From NCBI GenBank assembly GCA_946403295.1, contig CAMIZL010000015.1:1-53899 (forward strand): 53,899 bases of DNA, read 5' to 3'. The notes under the pieces are model-generated. The model was given only the letters and a program-made list of their open reading frames with translations. It was not told where the DNA came from and did no database searches. Origin of the DNA: an uncultured Clostridia bacterium (GTDB taxonomy: Bacteria > Bacillota > Clostridia > Lachnospirales > Lachnospiraceae). Positions 41,548 through 47,986 of this stretch are shown here, piece after piece (position 1 is the first letter of the stretch; every line of letters starts with the position of its first letter). Position numbers and translations under genes: made by a program.

Positions 41548-41576
41548 TTGCTTTTTTTCCTTTATGCCCCTATAAT
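41548..41576 (+). promoter_or_regulatory. Promoter of the alpha/beta hydrolase gene
   Basis: TTGCTT (41548-41553), 17 nt, TATAAT (41571-41576) on the plus strand. A leader of about 90 nt leads to AGGAGG and the ATG. Confidence 0.75.
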
Positions 41577-41670
41577 ATATCGTGCTGTCGGGTTAACGGT
41601 GAACGTGCCCGCAGCCGCTGTTTCGAACAGAAGAGCGCCCGCAACCCGCACAGAGATCAGGAGGTTTTTC

Positions 41671-42582
41671 ATGAACAAAAGCACCGTCACCATTCTCGGG
41701 GAAGACAAGAACGAGATCATCCTCAAGGTTTTTCCCGCTTCGGCCGAAAAGCCCATCGGCAGCGTGGTGCTCATTCATGGCCTTGCCGAACACAGCGAGC
41801 GCTATCAGCATTTCACGGATTTTCTCAATGAGAACGGCTTTGACGCCTATATCTACGATCTCCGCGGTCACGGCCGTGACACCAAATTCGAGTTGCTCGG
41901 CAGTATACGCGAAAAGAACGGTCACAGATTCCTTGTTTCGGATGCGGTTTCGGTCCTCAATTATGTTCATGACAACAATCGCGGCAGAAAGCTTGTTCTT
42001 TTCGGTCACGATTTCGGTTCCGTCATCGGCCAGAACGTGATCCAGGTTTGCGAACACCCCGATGTGTGCGTCTTCTGCGGAACTCCCTACATGTCCTCCG
42101 TAAAGAGCTCTTACGTTTCTTTCATGTGCGGGCTTGTCGGAACATTTAAGGGCAAATCCCATTATTCGCCGTATCTCTCGCGTCTTATGAATTATCATAA
42201 GAGCTTTTCCGATATATCAAACCGCACGGCCTATGACTGGCTTTCGAGAGACAATGCCGTGGTCGGATCGTACATAAACGACGCCTATGCCGGCTTTGTT
42301 TGCACTGCCGCATACTACAGCGACGTTATCAGGCTCATCCGGAACGCCTGCTCTCCGTCGGCGATCAAGCACATCAGACGCGATATGCGTATCATATTCA
42401 TGAGCGGAAGTCACGACCCCATCAGCGGTTACGGACAGGGCGTCACCACTCTTTTCAATATCTACCAGAAGCTCGGTTTCACCGAGTCGGATTGCATAAT
42501 CTATGACGAAGCCCGCCACGAGCTCCTAAACGAGATATGCAAGGAAGACGTCATGAACGATATTCTCTCTTCGGTGGTTTAG
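41671..42582 (+). CDS. Alpha/beta hydrolase, lysophospholipase-like, with Asp at the nucleophile position
   Basis: A 303-residue cytoplasmic hydrolase of the serine aminopeptidase S33/monoacylglycerol lipase type. The oxyanion region VVLIHGLAEHSERY, the DLRGHGRD turn, acid Asp249 (SGSHDPIS) and His283 (EARHELLNE) match the family. The nucleophile elbow reads GHDFGS at 112-117, so Asp114 replaces the usual Ser (GHSMGS). Asp nucleophiles occur in epoxide hydrolases and haloalkane dehalogenases, but the rest looks lipase-like. The start at 41671 has AGGAGG 6 nt upstream; the much longer open frame upstream is antisense to rdgB. The last 32 bp overlap the convergent methyltransferase gene. Confidence 0.85.
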   Translation: MNKSTVTILGEDKNEIILKVFPASAEKPIGSVVLIHGLAEHSERYQHFTDFLNENGFDAYIYDLRGHGRDTKFELLGSIREKNGHRFLVSDAVSVLNYVHDNNRGRKLVLFGHDFGSVIGQNVIQVCEHPDVCVFCGTPYMSSVKSSYVSFMCGLVGTFKGKSHYSPYLSRLMNYHKSFSDISNRTAYDWLSRDNAVVGSYINDAYAGFVCTAAYYSDVIRLIRNACSPSAIKHIRRDMRIIFMSGSHDPISGYGQGVTTLFNIYQKLGFTESDCIIYDEARHELLNEICKEDVMNDILSSVV

Positions 42583-43699
42583 GACCGTAGTATTCGTAGA
42601 GGTACGTCTTTATCATTCCGTTGTAGATCTTCCTGTTTTTATCGGCCTTCCTGCCGAAGCTCTCCTGAGCTTTTTCAAAACTTGTTACAAAGAAATACGA
42701 CCAGTTCTTAAGCTTCCCGAACACTTCACCCATGTTGCCGTAAAGTGCGGGAAGTTCGCTTTTTTCCTCGAGTCTCTCGCCGTACGGAGGATTTGTGATG
42801 ATAAATCCGTATTGATGTGACGACGAAAGCGCCTTCATGTCTCTTGCCTGGAAATGGATCGTGTCCTGCACTCCCGCAGCAGCCGCATTTTGACGTGCCG
42901 CGGCAACGATCTCGCCGTCTATGTCATATCCCTCGATAGACATCTTTCTGTCGGGGATCACGAGACTCTTCGCTTCTTCGCGAGCATCACTCCAGATCTT
43001 TTTCGGAAGGAAAGGATAATCTTCACCCGCAAACGGTCTCGAGATACCGGGGGCGATGTTTCTTCCTATGAGAGCCGCCTCGATCGGGATCGTGCCGCAA
43101 CCGCAGAACGGATCCACAAGTATCCTGTCTTCTCTCCACGGCGTCAACATGATGATCGCCGCCGCAAGCGTCTCCGAGATCGGTGCAGCGCTTCTGAGCT
43201 TTCTGTAACCACGCTTATGAAGGGACTCGCCCGAAGTGTCGATCGACACCGTAACGCGGTCCTTGATGATCGCTACCCTGATCGGGAAAGATGCTCCCGA
43301 TTTGGGGAAGATCGTGAGCCGATGCTTTCTCTTCATCGCCTCGACAACCGCCTTTCCCGTGATCCTTTGGATATCCGAGGGGCTGAAAAGCTTTGATTTG
43401 ACCGAATATGCCTTAGAAACAAAGAAATTGGCGTCCACCGGGAGGTATTCCTCCCATCCGAGCGCCTTTACTCCTTCAAAGAGCTCATCATACGTGGTCG
43501 CGTCAAACTCGCCCATTACGAGCTGAACGCGCTCTGCGGTACGCAGGAACACATTGGCCCTGGCTGCCGCGAGGGGATCTCCTTCAAAAAAGACCCTTCC
43601 GTCCTCCACGCGCGTCACCTTAAGATCAAGACCCGCGAGCTCTCTCTTTAATACTGCTTCAAGCCCGAAATGACACGGGCATAAATATATCTGTTCCAC
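42551..43699 (-). CDS. THUMP-domain class I rRNA methyltransferase (RlmL N-terminal/YpsC type)
   Basis: Predicted to methylate guanine N2 in 23S rRNA. Residues 1-160 form a ferredoxin-like plus THUMP RNA-binding part (CPCHFGLEAVLKREL; FPIRVAIIKDRVTVSID). The catalytic domain has motif I VDPFCGCGTIPIEAALI and the base-flipping motif NPPYGERL. At 382 residues it corresponds to the N-terminal half of E. coli RlmL, the usual Firmicutes form. It starts 32 bp after the protease gene on the same strand and overlaps the convergent hydrolase by 32 bp at its end. Confidence 0.93.
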   Translation of the reverse strand: MEQIYLCPCHFGLEAVLKRELAGLDLKVTRVEDGRVFFEGDPLAAARANVFLRTAERVQLVMGEFDATTYDELFEGVKALGWEEYLPVDANFFVSKAYSVKSKLFSPSDIQRITGKAVVEAMKRKHRLTIFPKSGASFPIRVAIIKDRVTVSIDTSGESLHKRGYRKLRSAAPISETLAAAIIMLTPWREDRILVDPFCGCGTIPIEAALIGRNIAPGISRPFAGEDYPFLPKKIWSDAREEAKSLVIPDRKMSIEGYDIDGEIVAAARQNAAAAGVQDTIHFQARDMKALSSSHQYGFIITNPPYGERLEEKSELPALYGNMGEVFGKLKNWSYFFVTSFEKAQESFGRKADKNRKIYNGMIKTYLYEYYGPKPPKREYRS

Positions 43700-43731
43700 T
43701 TCCGATTATTTTTCCTTCCTTATGTACCGCT

Positions 43732-45147
43732 TCAGAACATCTCCTCAGGGCCGTTTTTTACCATAGTTGAAATACAGAAATTTTCAACTCCGAGGATAAG
43801 CATATTTGTAACGGCGATGATCTCACCGTATTTATTCAAAAGAACACCCCCGCTGCTTCCTTCGGATGTGGGAGCCTGATGGCATACGTAATCGGCACCC
43901 ATAACCGTAAGTCTGGGAATCCTTACCATCCCTTTTGACAATGTAAAGCTGTAGTTTTGAGGATTTCCGAGCGCATATACTTCCTCTCCCGGAGCGGGAA
44001 CATAATAAGTGTTTATGGTCAAAATACTGTGTTCAAAGTCTTCTCCGCCCTCTGCGTATTCTTTGAGCTTGACCTCAAGAACCGAGATATCCTTTCCCTC
44101 TTCGGAAGAAATGATATTCTCGACCTGATACAGATTTCCCGCTTTATCAAAAACAGCGATAAATTCTTTCTTGACCTTATCTACCACATGTGTCGCCGTG
44201 ATGATCTTATTCTCCCCGATAAAGCAGCCCGAGCCGCTGCCGAGTTCAACGAGCGATCCGAAAAAATTGCCGTAAACAACGATCCTCGTGAGCGCACCAA
44301 CCGACTCGTCATAAATCGTGTCGGGAGCCTTTTCGGTAAGTCCCCTTCCGAAAACATTGGACGTATATTTAAAGTCCGAATTGTCTACTAAGTTTATTCC
44401 GTTCGGAGTGATCACTCCGTCTTTTTTCTCTTCGTAATACTTTTTAAGGCTTATCCTGTCTTTCTTTTTCAGGCCGTCCAGGAATTTCTTTACAACGTCC
44501 GCTCTGACCGCAAGGTTCACGCAATTTGCCGAAGGAACCGTAAGACACATGACACCGATGACTTTTCCTGTCTCATCTATTACGGGACCTCCTCCAATTC
44601 CCATTCCGGAGGGGATGTCAAGCTGCACATAATCGTTTTCATCGATCACTCTGAGCGCGTTGGAGATCATGCCCTTTGTAAATGTTCCGATGATACCGAC
44701 GGGATTTCCGATCGCATAGACATCCTTGCCGACTGCGGGCACTTCACCAAGTTCAAGATAATTCTTGTTCTTTTCCTTAACACGCAGGAGCGCGAGATCC
44801 ATCTTCGAATCGATGCCGTATATGGACTTTAACGTATATTCCTTGCCGTCAATGCCAAACACCTGAATCCTCGATGCATTATCGATAACATGGGCGTTTG
44901 TAAGGACATTATACTTCCCTACAAAGAATCCGCTTCCGATGTAGATCTGTCCCTTCGAGTCGGTGATCCTGATCTCAACACATGCAGGAGCCGATTTCTC
45001 ATAGATCTCCGTGGCATTATAAGTTTTAGCCGATTCGGAGGCCGCAACCGCAACATCGGTCTGCGCCGCATTCGCCTGAGCGGTGGGTGTGAAGCCGATC
45101 ACTATCGCCGCCAAAACGGCTACAAAAGCTCTGAATGTTTTTTTCAT
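43732..45147 (-). CDS. Secreted protein with two trypsin-like domains, the first lacking its catalytic Ser
   Basis: A 471-residue exported protein (signal peptide FRAFVAVLAAIVIGFTPTAQA). Domain 1 (about 55-225) has His86 in TNAHVI and Asp117 in SKMDLALL, but the GNSGGP site reads GIGGGP (183-188), so Gly185 replaces the nucleophile. Domain 2 (about 285-465) has His320 in TATHVV, Asp353 in GKDISVLEV and Ser432 in SEGSSGGV, an apparently complete triad. No PDZ domain is present. The start at 45147 (MKKTFRAF) has AGGGG upstream. I infer one active and one pseudoprotease domain. The rRNA methyltransferase gene follows after 32 bp. Confidence 0.88.
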   Translation of the reverse strand: MKKTFRAFVAVLAAIVIGFTPTAQANAAQTDVAVAASESAKTYNATEIYEKSAPACVEIRITDSKGQIYIGSGFFVGKYNVLTNAHVIDNASRIQVFGIDGKEYTLKSIYGIDSKMDLALLRVKEKNKNYLELGEVPAVGKDVYAIGNPVGIIGTFTKGMISNALRVIDENDYVQLDIPSGMGIGGGPVIDETGKVIGVMCLTVPSANCVNLAVRADVVKKFLDGLKKKDRISLKKYYEEKKDGVITPNGINLVDNSDFKYTSNVFGRGLTEKAPDTIYDESVGALTRIVVYGNFFGSLVELGSGSGCFIGENKIITATHVVDKVKKEFIAVFDKAGNLYQVENIISSEEGKDISVLEVKLKEYAEGGEDFEHSILTINTYYVPAPGEEVYALGNPQNYSFTLSKGMVRIPRLTVMGADYVCHQAPTSEGSSGGVLLNKYGEIIAVTNMLILGVENFCISTMVKNGPEEMF

Positions 45148-45250
45148 TATCTTATACCCCTGCTTTTCTAAAATATTGTGCATAGGTCAATTATAATGTA
45201 TTTTTTTCAAATGTATAGTTCGAACGTAGCTTTTTCACCAAAGATACAAT

Positions 45251-45442
45251 CGAGTAGGCTGACTCCTACTCGATGCGACGGGACATCTCGCGTACAAGTC
45301 CGCTCGATGTCCGTTCACTCAGCCGTCTGTACGCGAGGCTTCGCTCCGCTTTGGATATGATACCCTGTTTGCTCATGAGAGCAAGCTCTCACCACAAACC
45401 ATGGTATCATATCCAATTGCAAGCAAGCTTGCAACAGACGGC
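45251..45442. repeat. Nested palindromic intergenic element
   Basis: Non-coding block between the protease and chemoreceptor genes with many perfect inverted repeats: 8-bp stem 45251-45272; 7-bp 45281-45312; 8-bp 45289-45335; outer 9-bp GCCGTCTGT (45322-45330) with ACAGACGGC (45434-45442). Inside the last sit a 14-bp pair TTGGATATGATACC (45351-45364) with GGTATCATATCCAA (45403-45416), a 6-bp hairpin at 45377-45390 and an 8-bp hairpin at 45417-45434. The layout suggests a folded RNA or a cruciform-type repetitive element. I see no coding frame. Confidence 0.6.
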
Positions 45443-45464
45443 CTTCGCTTATCGCACAAAAGAA

Positions 45465-45500
45465 TGCCCTCCTTCCCGGTTTTACCGTAAAAGGAGGGCA
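45465..45500 (-). terminator. Terminator of the chemoreceptor gene
   Basis: 10-bp stem TGCCCTCCTT/AAGGAGGGCA with a 16-nt loop, about 100 bp past the chemoreceptor stop; the minus strand continues ATTCTTTTG. Confidence 0.65.
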
Positions 45501-45601
45501 GCACATATATGGATCATCCTTTGTTAAAAACAATGCTTATGTGATTCATCATTTGTTTAACGAATTTATCGATCCCTTTTGATCTGACACAATGCCCGGT
45601 T

Positions 45602-47308
45602 TCACACCCTGAAACCGCCGACCATGTTTCCGAGTTTTCCCGAAAGCGATTTGATCTTCTCGGCCTTGTCGGAAACCGTCTGAGTGATATCTTTGATCTC
45701 TTCAACCGACGAAGCGGTTTCCTGCGAAGACGATTCGTTCTGTTCAGAGATCGTCGAAAGCTCGCTTATCGTATCGTTAAGCTTTCCGCAGACTACTTGG
45801 ATATCAGCGGCTCCGTTACGAACCATAACGAACGATTTCTTTGTCTCTTCGATAACTTCGAAAAGTGATGACAACGACTCTCTTGAAACCGTACTTGTCT
45901 TTTCCTGTTCGTGCATTACCACGTTAAGGCGGCTGACGAGCCTGATGGCTTCAGATGTCTGTCCTTTAAGTTCCGACATGATGTTCTTGATCGAAGAAGC
46001 CGATGTATTGGACTGTGCGGCAAGATTTCCGATCTCTTCCGCAACAACCGCAAATCCTCTTCCTGCCTCACCGGCTCTTGCGGCCTCGATCGAAGCATTA
46101 AGCGCAAGGAGGTTAGTCTGATTTGCTATGGAGTCTATGATGTTTGCCGCCTCTATAACCGAATCAACCGATGTTCCGACGGATTCGATCTCCTTGGTAA
46201 CCTGCATTAGCTGTTCCATAGAGTCTTTGATCGCAGAAATAAGTCCGTCAAAGCTTCCCGACACTTCGTTCGAGCTTTCGCTCATGTCATCGGCATATTT
46301 CTCCGCTTTGTGAGCCGACTCCGTCATCTCCGAAAGCTTTTCTACGATCTCTTTTACATCTTCGGACGAATTAGACACGTCCTCTGCCTGAACGGAGGCT
46401 CCCTTCGCAACTTCCGATATCGCTATGGAAAGGTTATCCATCGTGCCTGTTGCTTTTTCGGCAGCCACGGAAAGATCGTCGGAAGCGTTTATGAATTCGG
46501 TGACATTTTCCTTAACACCGCCTACGATCGAGCACATCTGTCCGATGAAGACATTCATATTGCCTGCTATAACTTCAAATTCATCACCCGAGTTGATGAT
46601 AAGCTTCTTAGTCAGGTCACCCGATCCGTCAGCAAGATCGACGAGCATCGCATTAAGCATCCTGAAACGCTTTTTGATATTGAGCGCTATCCAAAGCGCA
46701 ACAAGAACTCCGAGAGCGATTGTGATCAATGAAACTATGACTACTGTTCTGGTATGGCTTGTAATCTGTTCGTCATACCAGCCCGCATCAAAATCTACGC
46801 CGATAATACCGGCAACTTTTCCTTCCGAATCATACACAGGACTGTACGCACTGTAATGGAGTCCCCAATCATCCTCATAGGGTTCCTCGTCAACACCCGG
46901 CGTGCCTTTACTTGCCGCTATGAGCGCCTCTGTACATTCAACCGGTTCTCCGAATTCCGCGGGATCGTCAGAGGGGTCAACCGAAAAAGTAAACTGATTA
47001 TTCCCTTTGTTCATTATTGCATAGACAAATTCAAGTGAAACACTGTTTTTAAAAAGCTCAAGCGCCTTGTATACATCTTCGTATTCGGGTGTGCCTTTGT
47101 CTTCAGCAGTAAGGATCTTAAGATTGTCCCCGTTAACACTCGCTGCCGCGCAATTAGCGACATCAAGCATTCGCTGATTTACCGCTATCCTCATGGATCC
47201 GTTGGAGTGATTGATCGAGAAGATACTGAGCGTTACGCTGGATACAACAAGAACTACTATAACGATCACTAAAATAATGGTTGATATACTGATGCGCCTA
47301 ACCTTCAT
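45602..47308 (-). CDS. Methyl-accepting chemotaxis protein
   Basis: A 568-residue chemoreceptor. A membrane segment (about 10-32), an outer Cache-type sensing domain (about 35-185, ending [15 protein letters not shown]) and a second membrane segment (about 187-212) lead to a HAMP region and the long helical signalling domain. The hairpin tip is intact: [19 protein letters not shown] followed by [18 protein letters not shown], the CheA/CheW contact. RBS AAAGGAG precedes ATG 47308 and a consensus-like promoter lies upstream. No C-terminal CheR-docking pentapeptide is seen. With cheY in the same window it indicates a chemotactic, probably motile organism. Confidence 0.95.
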   Translation of the reverse strand: MKVRRISISTIILVIVIVVLVVSSVTLSIFSINHSNGSMRIAVNQRMLDVANCAAASVNGDNLKILTAEDKGTPEYEDVYKALELFKNSVSLEFVYAIMNKGNNQFTFSVDPSDDPAEFGEPVECTEALIAASKGTPGVDEEPYEDDWGLHYSAYSPVYDSEGKVAGIIGVDFDAGWYDEQITSHTRTVVIVSLITIALGVLVALWIALNIKKRFRMLNAMLVDLADGSGDLTKKLIINSGDEFEVIAGNMNVFIGQMCSIVGGVKENVTEFINASDDLSVAAEKATGTMDNLSIAISEVAKGASVQAEDVSNSSEDVKEIVEKLSEMTESAHKAEKYADDMSESSNEVSGSFDGLISAIKDSMEQLMQVTKEIESVGTSVDSVIEAANIIDSIANQTNLLALNASIEAARAGEAGRGFAVVAEEIGNLAAQSNTSASSIKNIMSELKGQTSEAIRLVSRLNVVMHEQEKTSTVSRESLSSLFEVIEETKKSFVMVRNGAADIQVVCGKLNDTISELSTISEQNESSSQETASSVEEIKDITQTVSDKAEKIKSLSGKLGNMVGGFRV

Positions 47309-47357
47309 AGTTTTTACTCCTTTATGGTTTCAGAATACTGTTAATGATTTTGTATCG

Positions 47358-47386
47358 ATTATAGCATGTTTGATATTTTACGTCAA
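47358..47386 (-). promoter_or_regulatory. Promoter of the chemoreceptor gene
   Basis: TTGACG (47381-47386), 17 nt, TATAAT (47358-47363) on the minus strand, about 45 bp upstream of the ATG. No motility-sigma (TAAA/GCCGATAA) pattern is evident. The interval up to 47530 holds nothing else I can recognise. Confidence 0.8.
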
Positions 47387-47530
47387 GATTCGTGTATATA
47401 TCTTTATTATATTCTTGTAGTTGCCCCAATAATATCGTATATGCGTTATAATCTATGCCAACCTACAGATATCAGACACCTCTTGTTTGATTTTCTCTGT
47501 TGTTGATTTCAGAAAGGAGCATCTCATGAT

Positions 47531-47563
47531 AAAAAGGACCTTCCTTATGGGAGGTCCTTTTTT
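47531..47563 (-). terminator. Terminator after the rubredoxin gene
   Basis: Stem AAAAAGGACCT/AGGTCCTTTTT with a 10-nt loop, beginning 8 bp past the rubredoxin stop; A/T runs on both sides let it work in both directions. Confidence 0.85.
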
Positions 47564-47570
47564 ATTGGTT

Positions 47571-47726
47571 TTACATCTTTGAAAGCATCTCTTTCCCTAA
47601 TCCGCAGAAAGGACAAACCCAATCATCAGGGATATCCTCAAATGCAGTTCCGGGTGCGATACCGTTATCGGGATCCCCTTTATCGGGATCATAAACATAT
47701 CCACAAACACATTCGTACTTATCCAT
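47571..47726 (-). CDS. Rubredoxin
   Basis: A 51-residue iron protein for single-electron transfer, often in oxygen or peroxide detoxification of anaerobes. The protein reads [19 protein letters not shown], then a middle segment [19 protein letters not shown] and a tail ending LSKM. The second knuckle CPFCG is normal. The first is C-V-C-G (Cys6, Cys8) rather than CxxCG, one residue short of the common form. RBS GGAGG precedes the ATG. A palindrome lies in the leader and another further upstream. Confidence 0.93.
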   Translation of the reverse strand: MDKYECVCGYVYDPDKGDPDNGIAPGTAFEDIPDDWVCPFCGLGKEMLSKM

Positions 47727-47757
47727 AAGAACCTCCTTCATAATTTACAATATCAAT

Positions 47758-47793
47758 TGTTCGTATCACGAACATATTGGTATGTATATTATA
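47758..47793 (-). promoter_or_regulatory. Rubredoxin promoter -10 and operator-like palindrome
   Basis: TATAAT lies at 47788-47793 on the minus strand with a weak -35 (GTGAAA, 47811-47816). About 7 nt past the expected start point is a 17-bp palindrome TGTTCGTATCACGAACA (47758-47774), well placed to block transcription when bound by a repressor. Confidence 0.5.
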
Positions 47794-47850
47794 TATCATC
47801 CCGACAACTATTTCACTTATCGATTAAAGCATCAAAATCAAAATAATTTC

Positions 47851-47868
47851 AAATATCAATTGATATTT
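47851..47868. promoter_or_regulatory. 18-bp perfect palindrome upstream of rubredoxin
   Basis: AAATATCAATTGATATTT is perfectly palindromic. Eleven of its bases, AATATCAATTG, recur at 47749-47759 beside the other palindrome. A paired operator is possible; the binding protein is unknown. Confidence 0.45.
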
Positions 47869-47916
47869 AAAATGTCCGGGCGAGAAAAAGTCAACATAAA
47901 CCTTATCAGGTAAAAT

Positions 47917-47948
47917 AAAAGAGACCCCTCATACGAGAGGTCTCTTTT
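47917..47948 (-). terminator. Terminator of the 889-residue surface protein
   Basis: Long stem (AAAAGAGACC/GGTCTCTTTT extended by CTC/GAG after one mismatch) with an ATAC loop; the minus strand continues ATTTTA. Strong. Confidence 0.9.
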
Positions 47949-47986
47949 TGTAACACCAAAGTGTCAAGTTATCTTACCTAATCTTA

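Noticed and set aside
40732-41670. Long plus-strand open frame continuing upstream of the alpha/beta hydrolase
   Set aside because: It is antisense to rdgB and the 27-bp repeats, has low-complexity content, and the ribosome site and family N-terminus place the start at 41671.
47758-47774. LexA box upstream of rubredoxin
   Set aside because: The half-sites are in the opposite order and spacing (GTTCG...CGAAC) to the Firmicutes GAAC-N4-GTTC box.
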